Shown here one piece after another: positions 20,702 to 29,509 of a stretch of 64,000 bases of DNA (its first letter is position 1; each line of letters begins with the position of its first letter). The position numbers and the translations under genes were made by a program. Origin of the DNA: Asticcacaulis sp. YBE204 (GTDB lineage: Bacteria; Pseudomonadota; Alphaproteobacteria; Caulobacterales; Caulobacteraceae); NCBI RefSeq assembly GCF_000495855.1, contig NZ_AWGF01000020.1, positions 48,282 to 112,281 of the forward strand, in the 5' to 3' direction. Under the pieces are notes generated by a model, which was not told the origin of the DNA, ran no database searches, and saw only the letters and a program-made list of their open reading frames with translations.

Positions 20702-22690
20702 TCAACTCTTCACCAGAACGTAACTACCCGGCGCGTCCATCAGCGGTTTGAACTTGCCCTTGGCCGGATCGCGCGCGGAGATCAAATCACCCGACTTGGC
20801 ATGCAACCACTCGGCCCAATGCGGCCACCACGAGCCCTTGTACTCGACCGCATCCTGTTGCCAAGACTCAAGAGTCTCCGGCAAGCCCTTGGCATTGCTG
20901 ACTTCGTTGATCCAGTGCATATATTTCTGAGCGGCGGGGGCGTTGACGACGCCCGCGATGTGACCGGAACCCGCCATGACGTAGGTCACCGGCCCGCCGA
21001 ACAGCTTGGCGCCTTTGAAGACCGAGCCCGGCGGGGCGATGTGGTCTTCGCGACCGGCCTGTTCGTAGATGGGGATTTTCACGTTCTTCAGGTCGATATC
21101 GACCCCGCCGACGTTCAGTTCGCCTTTTGACAACGCGTTCTCGTTATAGAATTTGCGCAGGTAATACATGTGCAGGGTCTTGGGCATCCGCGTCTGATCG
21201 GCGTTCCAGCACAGGAGGTCGAAGGCGGTCAGTTCCTTGCCCATCAAGTAGTTGTTGACGAAGAACGACCATACCAGATCATTGGCGCGCAAGGAATTGA
21301 ACGTGTCAGCCATGGCCGTGCCGGGCAGGACGCCGCCGGCGGCATCCATCTGGCGCTCCAATTCGGTCAACCAAGCTTCGTTGGTGAACAGCAGCAGGTC
21401 GCCGGCCTCGGAAAAGTCGTGCTGGGCGGTGAAGAAGGTCGCCGAGCCGATGCTGGTGTCACCCTTGGCGGCCATGTGCGCCAGAGTGACGCCCAAAAGC
21501 GTGCCGCCGATGCAGTAACCGACCGTGTTGACGGTTTCGGCTCCGGTTTGCTCGCGGACCTTGGCGACGGCCTGATAGATGCCGCCGAACATATAGTCCT
21601 CGAAGGTCAGGCTGGCCATCGACTGATCGGGATTGACCCAAGAGGTGACGAAGACGGTAAAGCCCTGATCCGTCAGCCACTTGATCAGCGAATTTTTGGC
21701 CTGAAGGTCGAGGATGTAGAACTTGTTGATCCATGGAGGGAAGATCAGCAGCGGGATTTCGCGGACCTGCTCGGTCGTCGGGCTATATTGCAGAAGCTCG
21801 AACAACGGCCCGCGCCAGACGACCTTGCCCGGCGTGGTGGCGACGTTTTCGCCGACCTTGAAATGATCGTAGTCTGCCTGAGAAATCTTCAGCTTGCCGT
21901 CGCCGCGCGCCAGATCGTCGGCGAATTTCTGCATCCCCTTGACCAGGCTTTCGCCCTTGGTTGTGATCAGGGTGTCGAGCGCGGCGGGGTTCGACATCAG
22001 GAAGTTGGACGGCGAGAAGGCGTCGGTGATCAGCTTGGTGAAAAATTCGGCGCGGCGCTTGTCGAGCGGATCGACGCCATCGACCGAGGAGACGAGGTTG
22101 TTGAGCCAGTTCGACGACAGCAGATACGACCGGCGCATCATGTCGAAGACGAGGTTTTCCTGCCAGCGCGGATCGGCGAATCGCTTGTCCCTGGGGCTGG
22201 TGTCGGGGCCCGCTTCGCCGCCCAGCGACCGGCGCGTCATATCGGCCCACAACGACATGTAGCCGGTCAGCAGGTCCGTTTGCGCCTCAACCATCTTTTC
22301 CGGGCTTTTCGCCAGCGAATTCATGACGCTGCTCATGGCCGGGCCGACCTGAAACGGATCGGACGGCGCAGAGCCGTTGAATTCGGGCTGCCTGAACACC
22401 GCGCTGGCCAAAGCGGTTTGCGCGGTGATCGCCGCCTTGGCCAGATTGACCGACAGGTCCTCCATCGCCTTGAACTGCTCGGCATTGAAGCTGGTGTCGG
22501 TTGCCGGTTCTTCCTGACGCGTTTCCGGCTGCGGAGGCGGAAGGTCGGCAGGCTTGGGGGCGGCCTTGGGTTCAGCTTTGGGGGGGGCTTTTTTGCGCGA
22601 CGTCTTGGCCGCCTTTGCTTCAACTGAAACGGCTTTGGGCGGAGCATCCGAAACGGTTTTTTTGCGTTTGGGTTGGGTGTCCTCCGCCAT
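20702..22690 (-). CDS. phaC: Class I poly(3-hydroxyalkanoate) synthase
   Basis: Polymerises 3-hydroxybutyryl-CoA into PHB storage granules. The lipase-like box GYCIGG contains the catalytic cysteine C393; the His partner lies in GSGHIAG and the Asp in GREDHIAP. The start is the ATG at 22690, chosen because GGAGG precedes it at ideal spacing; two in-frame starts lie further upstream. 662 residues, longer than the usual 580-600 because of a Lys/Ala/Pro-rich extension at about residues 5-60. No phaAB or phasin genes are adjacent. Confidence 0.94.
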   Translation of the reverse strand: MAEDTQPKRKKTVSDAPPKAVSVEAKAAKTSRKKAPPKAEPKAAPKPADLPPPQPETRQEEPATDTSFNAEQFKAMEDLSVNLAKAAITAQTALASAVFRQPEFNGSAPSDPFQVGPAMSSVMNSLAKSPEKMVEAQTDLLTGYMSLWADMTRRSLGGEAGPDTSPRDKRFADPRWQENLVFDMMRRSYLLSSNWLNNLVSSVDGVDPLDKRRAEFFTKLITDAFSPSNFLMSNPAALDTLITTKGESLVKGMQKFADDLARGDGKLKISQADYDHFKVGENVATTPGKVVWRGPLFELLQYSPTTEQVREIPLLIFPPWINKFYILDLQAKNSLIKWLTDQGFTVFVTSWVNPDQSMASLTFEDYMFGGIYQAVAKVREQTGAETVNTVGYCIGGTLLGVTLAHMAAKGDTSIGSATFFTAQHDFSEAGDLLLFTNEAWLTELERQMDAAGGVLPGTAMADTFNSLRANDLVWSFFVNNYLMGKELTAFDLLCWNADQTRMPKTLHMYYLRKFYNENALSKGELNVGGVDIDLKNVKIPIYEQAGREDHIAPPGSVFKGAKLFGGPVTYVMAGSGHIAGVVNAPAAQKYMHWINEVSNAKGLPETLESWQQDAVEYKGSWWPHWAEWLHAKSGDLISARDPAKGKFKPLMDAPGSYVLVKS

Positions 22691-22918
22691 CTTATCCTCC
22701 GGGCAGTGATTCTTGTCCGTCATGTCTAAACCGGTTTTTGGTGATGCGCCGATCAAATCTGACTTTATCATTCGCAATCTGGCGTTATCAAAAGCGCGGT
22801 TTGGCCCTATAATCGACCGACTTATAATTTAAAGCTGTTCAGCACCTGCAAATTTTGCTTTTGATCGTCTTCAAGCCCAGCGATTGGGAACCAAGAGAAT
22901 GGCAAGAAAGAGCCCGTC

Positions 22919-23326
22919 ATGACTGACCGCTTCACTTCGACTCTTCCGGCTGCGGCGCTGGCCGTTATTCTGGCCCTGACGCCGGTGCTGGTTGCGGCTC
23001 AGGAGGCGACGCCCCCGGCACCGGCACCGCAAGCGCATGATTTTCCGAAGTGGTCGGAATTTCCGCCGCCACCGAAAGACGTGCCGACGGCCGCCGAAAT
23101 CAAGACCCGCGTCCTTGAGATGCAGGGTGTCGGTATTTCGGTGCAAAAGACCATCGACGCCATCGTGTGGGATCTGGATCAGCAACCGCAGGCCTTTATA
23201 ACCAAAGCCAATGCCCGTATAGATCCGATTCTCGGCGCACCGGCCAAGCCGATGGATATGGGAGAATTGAACGCGTTCGTGAACAAATTGCGCGTTCGGG
23301 CCACGCCGCCGTCGGTCGCCAACTGA
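22919..23326 (+). CDS. Small secreted protein of unknown function
   Basis: 135 residues with a Sec signal peptide: a hydrophobic stretch at about 9-25, then VAAQEA. A proline/alanine-rich linker follows (PPAPAPQAHDFP), then a soluble domain of about 80 residues. The gene lies alone between phaC (divergent) and glpX. I do not recognise the family; the predicted location is the periplasm. Confidence 0.7.
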   Translation: MTDRFTSTLPAAALAVILALTPVLVAAQEATPPAPAPQAHDFPKWSEFPPPPKDVPTAAEIKTRVLEMQGVGISVQKTIDAIVWDLDQQPQAFITKANARIDPILGAPAKPMDMGELNAFVNKLRVRATPPSVAN

Positions 23327-23388
23327 TATAACAACCAACACGTCGCAACCAAGCGGCGATCAAAAAAATCAAAACAGGAATACCCGGA

Positions 23389-24357
23389 ATGCCAAGTTCG
23401 GACTTCGATCTGAGTCTCGATATCGTTCGCGTGGCCGAAGAGGCCGCCATCGGCGCTTATTCGGAAATAGGCGCGGGCGATGAAAAAGCGGCGGACAAGG
23501 CTGCGGTCGATGCCATGCGTGCGGCGCTCAATGCCCTCGATATAGACGGTCGCATCGTCATCGGTGAAGGGGAACGCGACGAAGCGCCCATGCTTTATAT
23601 CGGCGAGACGGTCGGCACGGGCAAAGGTCCACAGATCGATATCGCCCTCGATCCGCTCGAAGGCACGACTTTGGCTGCCAAGGGCATGGCCAATGCGCTG
23701 GCGGTCATCGCTTTCGCGCCGCGAGGCGGCATGCTGCACGCGCCCGACACCTATATGGACAAGATTGCCATCGGACCTGGTTATCCGGAAGGGATCGTCG
23801 ATCTCGATGTCTCGCCCGAAGACAATGTAAAGGCGCTTGCCGCCGCCAAGGGCGTCGATGTGTCCGAGATTGTGGCCTGCGTGTTGGACCGGCCGCGCCA
23901 TGAAAACATCATTGCCTCCCTGCGCAAGGCCGGGGCGCGCGTCCATCTGATCAGCGATGGTGACGTGGCAGGCGTCATCCACACGGCCCAGCCGGAAACG
24001 GGCATCGACATCTATATCGGCCTCGGCGGTGCGCCAGAAGGCGTGCTGGCCTGCGCGGCGCTGAAATGCGTCGGGGGGCAGTTTCAGGGACGCCTCATTT
24101 TCCGCAATGACGATGAGCGCGCGCGCGCCATGCGGCTGGGCCTGACAGATTTTGACAAGAAGTACACGCTGAACGATCTGGTCAGTTCCGACGCGGTGTT
24201 CATCGCCACGGGTGTGACATCCGGCGCGCTTTTACGCGGCGTGCAGAAAGAGGTTACCGTGCGGGGAGAAACGTTCGTGACCACCGAAAGTCTGGTGATG
24301 ATTTCCGAAACTCAGACGATCCGCAAACTTTACATGCGGCGTCCCGTCACGCTTTAA
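23389..24357 (+). CDS. glpX: Class II fructose-1,6-bisphosphatase
   Basis: Gluconeogenic phosphatase of the lithium-sensitive metal-dependent superfamily. Active-site blocks: GEGERDEAPMLYIGE around residue 60 and ALDPLEGTTLAAKG around 87, followed by PDTYMDKIAIG and ATGVTSGALLRGV. 322 residues, full length. Ends 6 bases before recJ, suggesting an operon. Confidence 0.94.
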   Translation: MPSSDFDLSLDIVRVAEEAAIGAYSEIGAGDEKAADKAAVDAMRAALNALDIDGRIVIGEGERDEAPMLYIGETVGTGKGPQIDIALDPLEGTTLAAKGMANALAVIAFAPRGGMLHAPDTYMDKIAIGPGYPEGIVDLDVSPEDNVKALAAAKGVDVSEIVACVLDRPRHENIIASLRKAGARVHLISDGDVAGVIHTAQPETGIDIYIGLGGAPEGVLACAALKCVGGQFQGRLIFRNDDERARAMRLGLTDFDKKYTLNDLVSSDAVFIATGVTSGALLRGVQKEVTVRGETFVTTESLVMISETQTIRKLYMRRPVTL

Positions 24358-24363
24358 TATCTT

Positions 24364-26241
24364 ATGCTCGACAATATTGCCCCGACCCGATTCGCCAACG
24401 CGCCCGATCCGTTTTTAGGGGTCGAAACCTCGGCGACCGGACGGTTATGGGTCGATCGTCGTCAGGCGCGGGCCGTCAGCGACACCGAACTACGCCAAAT
24501 TTCCGATAGACTGGCGCTCAAAGGCCTGATCGAAGACGCGTTTATAGAGCCTATCGCCCGGTCGATTGCAGGGCGTGGAATCGTGGCTGCGGACCTCGAC
24601 CATTATCTGAAACCGACACTTAAGGCGTTGTTTCCGGAACCCGACTGTTTCATGGATATGGGGCTGGCTGTGGCGGCCATCCTCGACGCGCTTGAGGCGC
24701 AGCAGAAAGTCTTCGTCTTTGCTGATTACGACGTCGACGGTGCGACCTCCGCGGCGCAACTCGTGCGCTGGTTTCGCCATATGGGACATGATCTCAGCGT
24801 CTATGTGCCTGACCGCATTTTGGAGGGTTATGGTCCGTCGGAGAAGGCGTTTGATCGCCTAAAGTCCGAGGGCGCGGATCTCGTCATTACGGTCGATTGC
24901 GGGGCTTCGGCGCATCATGCGCTCGACTATGCCGCCTCGATCGGCCTCGATGTCGTGGTGATCGACCACCATATCATGCGCGAAGACCCGCCGAAATGTA
25001 GGGCTGTGGTCAATCCTAACCGTCCCGGCTGTACCTCCGAACAGGGCAATCTGGCCGCCGCCGGTGTGGTATTCGTCGTCATGGCGGCGTTGAACCGGGA
25101 AGCCGAAAAACGCGGCTTGTTTACCGACCGGCCAAAGCCGGACCTGACGAAATGGCTCGATCTGAGCGCCCTGGGGGCGATCTGCGACGTGACGGCCCTG
25201 ACGGGCTTTAACCGGGCGTTGGCGACTCAGGGTCTCAAAGTCATGTCGCGTTTGGAAAACAAGGGGATCAAAGCCCTGATGAAGGTCGCCGGGCTGAACG
25301 CGAGCGAGACGAACAAGGCTCCGGGCCTGATGAGTGTGTTCCATTCCGGATTCGTACTGGGGCCACGTATCAATGCGGGTGGACGCATCGGTCGCGCCGA
25401 TCTGGGGGTGCGCCTGCTGTCGACGGAATCGGACGACGAGGCGCTTCACGTGGCCCAGGAACTCGATGATCTGAATAAGACCCGCCGCGATGTCGAGGCC
25501 GCCGTGCAGGAAGAGGCACTCGCTCTGGCGGCGGCCAAAGGCTTGCCGTCGGTGGATGATCACGTCGTCATTGTGGCACGCGAAGACTGGCACCCGGGCG
25601 TCATTGGCATCGTTGCTGGACGGCTGCGCGAGCGCTGGCACAAACCGGTCATCGTCATCGGTATCGACCCGGTCAGCGGCATAGGGAAGGGGTCAGGGCG
25701 TTCTCAGGCCGGGATCAATCTGGGGCAGGCGGTGTCGGCGGCCTATGAGGCAGGCATTCTTATGTCGGGCGGCGGACACGCTATGGCTGCGGGCCTCAGC
25801 GTCGAATCCGAGCGGATTGCGGAACTGCAAACTTTCCTCAACGACTTTATTGGTAAGGCGACGGTCGAGGCCGATCGCAAGGACCGGCTGGAAATCGATG
25901 CGGCCTTGAGCGCCGGCAGCGCCACGCGGGCGCTTCTTGACCGCTTCGAGATCATGGCGCCGTTCGGACAGGGCAACCCTGAGCCTTTGTTCGCCCTGCC
26001 GAATATGCGCGTCGGCTATGCCAGTGCTATGAAAAACGGCCATATCCGCTGCGACCTGATCGACGAAAGTGGTAAACGGTTGAAGGCCATTGCCTGGCGG
26101 GCGCAAGATACGGCGATTGGCACGGCCTTGCTCAATCCGGCAGGAGCCATTCATGTGGCCGGACGGCTGAAACCCGATGACTATATGGGTCGTAACGGGG
26201 TTCAGTTCGAAATTGAAGACGTTGCGCATATCTTCGGTTGA
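24364..26241 (+). CDS. recJ: Single-stranded-DNA-specific exonuclease RecJ
   Basis: 5'-3' ssDNA exonuclease for recombination and mismatch repair. DHH-family motifs: DYDVDGATSA at 121-130, the DHH triad at 201-203, and the DHHA1 block SGGGHAMAAG near 465. A C-terminal OB domain follows. 625 residues, normal. Confidence 0.95.
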   Translation: MLDNIAPTRFANAPDPFLGVETSATGRLWVDRRQARAVSDTELRQISDRLALKGLIEDAFIEPIARSIAGRGIVAADLDHYLKPTLKALFPEPDCFMDMGLAVAAILDALEAQQKVFVFADYDVDGATSAAQLVRWFRHMGHDLSVYVPDRILEGYGPSEKAFDRLKSEGADLVITVDCGASAHHALDYAASIGLDVVVIDHHIMREDPPKCRAVVNPNRPGCTSEQGNLAAAGVVFVVMAALNREAEKRGLFTDRPKPDLTKWLDLSALGAICDVTALTGFNRALATQGLKVMSRLENKGIKALMKVAGLNASETNKAPGLMSVFHSGFVLGPRINAGGRIGRADLGVRLLSTESDDEALHVAQELDDLNKTRRDVEAAVQEEALALAAAKGLPSVDDHVVIVAREDWHPGVIGIVAGRLRERWHKPVIVIGIDPVSGIGKGSGRSQAGINLGQAVSAAYEAGILMSGGGHAMAAGLSVESERIAELQTFLNDFIGKATVEADRKDRLEIDAALSAGSATRALLDRFEIMAPFGQGNPEPLFALPNMRVGYASAMKNGHIRCDLIDESGKRLKAIAWRAQDTAIGTALLNPAGAIHVAGRLKPDDYMGRNGVQFEIEDVAHIFG

Positions 26242-26345
26242 TTGGATGTCCGTTCAGATGACATATTCACAAGCGCGTTGAATATTCTTCAAAATAGCGC
26301 TTGCAACGGACAATTCGTGACGCTATCAAGCGCACCTCTTGACGC

Positions 26346-26420
26346 GGTCCCTTCGTCTATCGGTTAGGACGTCAGGTTTTCAACCTGAAAAGAGGGGTTC
26401 GACTCCCCTAGGGACTGCCA
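26346..26420 (+). tRNA. tRNA-Glu (anticodon TTC), copy 1
   Basis: 75-base tRNA with encoded CCA. The acceptor stem GGTCCCT pairs with AGGGACT; the anticodon loop has TTTTCAA with anticodon TTC; the T-arm is GGGGTTCGACTCCCC. Identical to the copy at 26446. Confidence 0.97.
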
Positions 26421-26445
26421 TCAAGAAACATGACGCCAAAGATGC

Positions 26446-26520
26446 GGTCCCTTCGTCTATCGGTTAGGACGTCAGGTTTTCAACCTGAAAAGAGGGGTTC
26501 GACTCCCCTAGGGACTGCCA
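26446..26520 (+). tRNA. tRNA-Glu (anticodon TTC), copy 2
   Basis: Identical second copy, exactly 100 bases downstream of copy 1 and separated from it by 25 bases. Probably one transcript. Confidence 0.97.
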
Positions 26521-26773
26521 CGGCGTATTCTCCGGACAAGTGAAAACAGTCGCCATCGTCGCTGGAGTACGGTAAACTGTGCCTTTGATGCCATAGGCGT
26601 CAGCACGGTTGAGCATTTTGGGGGTAAAATGCTATTTTTCACTCGCTATGAGCGATTTTTCGGCGTAATTTCGCAAAAAATGCGAAATGGGCCTCGATTT
26701 TACCTGCCCGTTTGATATATCCATGTTATAGTTACTGCATCACAGATGTATGTTTGTGGGCTTGGTGAGGAAT
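26521..26773 (+). promoter_or_regulatory. Long leader of the double cold shock gene
   Basis: About 250 bases without a gene. The second half is rich in A and T, with self-complementary parts such as CTCGCTATGAGCG and TTTCGCAAAAAATGCGAAA (about 26643-26688). Long structured leaders are common for cold shock genes, so a temperature-responsive 5' UTR is possible. TATAGT at 26726-26731 could be a -10 box. Both roles are inference. Confidence 0.3.
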
Positions 26774-27334
26774 ATGAGTGTGTACGATTACAATAAGAGC
26801 AGCGAAGCTGAAGAGCTCAAAACCATTTCCGGGCGCGTAAAATGGTTCGACGCCGGTAAGGGCTATGGTTTTATCGTGCCGCAAGACGCGGACCAGACCA
26901 ATATGCGCGATGTCCTGTTGCACGTCTCTGCGCTCCGCGACCTCGGTCGTGATGTTGCGCATGAAGGTGCGGCCATTGAATGTACGATTGCCAAGCGGGC
27001 CAAGGGCTGGCAGGTGATCGAAATCACCGCTCTGGAAGCAACAGGTGCCGCGCCATCGCGTGAAGTGCGTGAGCCGGGCTCGGTTCGTTCGAGCCAGCAG
27101 GTCAGCACCCAGATCGGCGATCTGGAAGCGGCAACGATTAAATGGTTCAATCGTACCAAGGGCTATGGCTTCGTGGTTCGCGGCAACGACCCGACGGATA
27201 TTTTCATCCACATCGAGACCCTGCGTCGTTTCGGTCTGGAAGACGTCCAGCAGGGTGATACCCTGATGGTCCGTTTCGGCGAAGGCCCCAAGGGTCTGGT
27301 GGTGACCGAAGTACAGCCTAAGGCGCTGGTCTGA
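26774..27334 (+). CDS. Bipartite cold shock domain protein
   Basis: 186 residues with two cold shock domains (about 14-80 and 115-184). Domain 1 has [17 protein letters not shown] and VLLHVSAL; domain 2 has [16 protein letters not shown] and IFIHIETL, both with the RNP1-like aromatic block. Alphaproteobacteria commonly carry such double-CSD nucleic-acid-binding proteins. The ATG at 26774 follows TGAGGA; an in-frame ATG at 26750 is less well placed. Confidence 0.92.
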   Translation: MSVYDYNKSSEAEELKTISGRVKWFDAGKGYGFIVPQDADQTNMRDVLLHVSALRDLGRDVAHEGAAIECTIAKRAKGWQVIEITALEATGAAPSREVREPGSVRSSQQVSTQIGDLEAATIKWFNRTKGYGFVVRGNDPTDIFIHIETLRRFGLEDVQQGDTLMVRFGEGPKGLVVTEVQPKALV

Positions 27335-27377
27335 TCGGTTTGGCCTTGAAAGGGCCATCGATTTCGGCAAGATTTTG

Positions 27378-27412
27378 ACGGAGATGCGCAACGCGCGTCT
27401 CCGTTTTATTTT
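27378..27412 (+). terminator. Rho-independent terminator after the cold shock gene
   Basis: Stem ACGGAGA / TCTCCGT with an inner GCGC/GCGC stem, followed by TTTTATTTT. It ends just before the Shine-Dalgarno of the next gene. Confidence 0.75.
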
Positions 27413-27434
27413 GACGTTTTAGGAGATGGGCCGA

Positions 27435-28244
27435 GTGCTTGACCTGAAAACACTCGCTCTGGCGGCCGTCGTCGGGTTGTCGCCCCTCTCGACGGCCCAG
27501 GCGCAGGCTGTTGCGCCGCCCGTCGAGGTCGCGGATGTGACGCGCTACGGCTACCGTGTCGTCAAGATTTACCCCCATGACCCCAAGGCCTTCACCGAAG
27601 GCTTGTTCTTTCTGGATGATGCGCTCTACGAGAGCACCGGCATGAACGGCGAATCGGTCATCCGAAAGGTCGATCTGGATACCGGAAAGGTCGAACGTCA
27701 GTTCGACATGGCGCCCGAATATTTTGGTGAGGGCATAGCACCGTGGAAAGATCGCATCATCGGACTGACCTGGAAACACGGCAAGGCCTTCGTACTCGAC
27801 CGCCACAGCTTCCGAAGCGAAGGCAATCTGAGCTATACCGGCGAAGGGTGGGGGCTAACTCATGACAACCAGAACCTGATTATGAGCGATGGAACGGATC
27901 GTTTGCGTATCCTCGATCCGGACAATTTCAATGTCGTGCGCGAAGTCCCGGTCACCATCAGGGGCAAGTCTCTCGACTATATCAATGAACTCGAATGGAT
28001 CGATGGCGCGATCTACGCCAATATCTGGCAGACCGACTATATCGTGCGGATCGATCCGCAGAGCGGTGTCGTCACCGGCGTGATCGATCTGTCGGGCCTG
28101 CTGTCCTATGCGCCTCGTCCGGTCGGCAATGTGGATGTGCTGAATGGAATCGCCTATGATCCCAGGCGTAAGCGCCTGTTCGTGACGGGTAAATACTGGC
28201 CGGCCCTGTTCGAGATCGAACTCGTTGCCCCGACGGCGCAATAG
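27435..28244 (+). CDS. Glutaminyl-peptide cyclotransferase, bacterial beta-propeller type
   Basis: Forms N-terminal pyroglutamate on exported peptides; a five-bladed beta-propeller family. Signal peptide: hydrophobic residues to STAQAQA. Family blocks: YPHDPKAFTEGLFF, ESTGMNGESVIRKVD, ITGVIDLSGLL-like and NGIAYDPRRKRLFVTGKYWP. GTG at 27435 is preferred because AGGAG lies 9 bases upstream, while the in-frame ATG at 27426 directly abuts it. 269 residues. Confidence 0.85.
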   Translation: MLDLKTLALAAVVGLSPLSTAQAQAVAPPVEVADVTRYGYRVVKIYPHDPKAFTEGLFFLDDALYESTGMNGESVIRKVDLDTGKVERQFDMAPEYFGEGIAPWKDRIIGLTWKHGKAFVLDRHSFRSEGNLSYTGEGWGLTHDNQNLIMSDGTDRLRILDPDNFNVVREVPVTIRGKSLDYINELEWIDGAIYANIWQTDYIVRIDPQSGVVTGVIDLSGLLSYAPRPVGNVDVLNGIAYDPRRKRLFVTGKYWPALFEIELVAPTAQ

Positions 28245-28254
28245 GAGCGACTCC

Positions 28255-28716
28255 ATGTCCAATATCCTTCAAGCCGGTGTGCTGGCGCTTTGCCTGATTC
28301 TCTCGGCCTGTGCGCAGCAATCCGAAAACGGAAAGCTGGAAGAGGTATCGGTCGTCAGCACAGGGGGGACCCATAGGTTCAAGGTCGAGATCGCCGATGA
28401 TGATGTCGAGCGCGAAAAAGGGCTTATGAACCGACCTGAGCTAAAAGCCGATCGCGGGATGCTGTTCATTTTTCCGACTGCGGCCGAGCGTACCTTCTGG
28501 ATGCACAACACGCTCATTCCTCTGGATATTATCTATATCACGCCCGGCGGTGAGGTCTTGTCGATCCAAAAAAACACCGTGCCGATGAATGACACGCCCT
28601 TGCCCTCCTACGGGCCTGCCAGCGTGGTCCTCGAAATACAGGGCGGCCTGAGCGACAAATTGGGTATCCGGCCCGGCGACCGTATAGAACACCGCGTCTT
28701 CGAAACGGCGCAATAA
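28255..28716 (+). CDS. DUF192 lipoprotein
   Basis: 153 residues. The lipobox LSAC near residue 18 predicts a lipoprotein. The body is a DUF192 domain: [20 protein letters not shown], then [15 protein letters not shown] and the RPGDRI end block. Small beta-rich proteins of this family have no firm function. The ATG at 28255 follows AGGAG that overlaps the end of the cyclotransferase gene, so the two are co-transcribed. Confidence 0.88.
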   Translation: MSNILQAGVLALCLILSACAQQSENGKLEEVSVVSTGGTHRFKVEIADDDVEREKGLMNRPELKADRGMLFIFPTAAERTFWMHNTLIPLDIIYITPGGEVLSIQKNTVPMNDTPLPSYGPASVVLEIQGGLSDKLGIRPGDRIEHRVFETAQ

Positions 28717-28798
28717 CTGTGGTTCAATGGATAAACGGCTTGCGGAAGGTCCGTCGAAGTGGCATGAAGCGCGCCTTACTTCGGTAGGACTTGATGTT

Positions 28799-28923
<125 letters not shown>

Positions 28924-29055
28924 TTTTAGCCGTGTAAGGTTCGACGGCAATTGATGATGGCTTTCATTGTTTAAAATCCGCCATTCCCCTTTGCCACAGG
29001 TCGTCTTTGTAGTAACAGACTCGAACTGCCCTAAGCCGTGAGTCCGGAGACCGAT

Positions 29056-29361
29056 ATGTTCGCGCGCATTTTCAAGCCTGCTAAGACCGCCATGCAATCG
29101 GGCAAGGCCAAGACTCAGGACTGGGTGCTTGAGTTTGAAACGGCATCGGCGCGGCATCCGGATCCGTTGATGGGCTGGACGTCGTCGGCAGACACCAATG
29201 CGCAAGTACGCCTGACTTTCGACTCCAAGGAACAGGCCATGACCTATGCAGAAATGCATGGCATTCCCTTCCGTCTGGTCGAACCGGAAACGCCGCCGAA
29301 GATTATCAAGGCCTATGCCGACAATTTCGCGACAAATCGCCGTCAAAGCTGGACGCACTAA
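29056..29361 (+). CDS. Complex I accessory subunit, NDUFS4 family
   Basis: 101 residues of the ETC_C1_NDUFS4 type, known as a supernumerary complex I subunit of alphaproteobacteria and mitochondria. Blocks: [21 protein letters not shown]-x-[22 protein letters not shown], and [18 protein letters not shown] precedes the ATG at 29056; an in-frame GTG lies at 29038. It sits 12 kb from the nuo operon between two tRNA genes. Confidence 0.9.
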   Translation: MFARIFKPAKTAMQSGKAKTQDWVLEFETASARHPDPLMGWTSSADTNAQVRLTFDSKEQAMTYAEMHGIPFRLVEPETPPKIIKAYADNFATNRRQSWTH

Positions 29362-29368
29362 CCCAAGA

Positions 29369-29445
29369 GACTCCGTAGCTCAGTTGGATAGAGCATCCGC
29401 CTTCTAAGCGGACGGTCGCAGGTTCGAATCCTGCCGGGGTCGCCA
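29369..29445 (+). tRNA. tRNA-Arg (anticodon TCT)
   Basis: 77-base tRNA with encoded CCA: acceptor GACTCCG / CGGGGTC (one G-T pair), anticodon loop CTTCTAA with TCT, T-arm GCAGGTTCGAATCCTGC. Starts 8 bases after the NDUFS4-like gene. Confidence 0.97.
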
Positions 29446-29509
29446 CTTGTTCAAATCTTTCAAGCCGATTCCGGCTTAGGCTTTGACCTTGCCGTCCGTT
29501 TCGTATTGA

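Noticed and set aside
21170..22627. 485-codon plus-strand frame opposite phaC
   Set aside because: Shadow of phaC; the minus-strand frame has the catalytic box and a good ribosome binding site.
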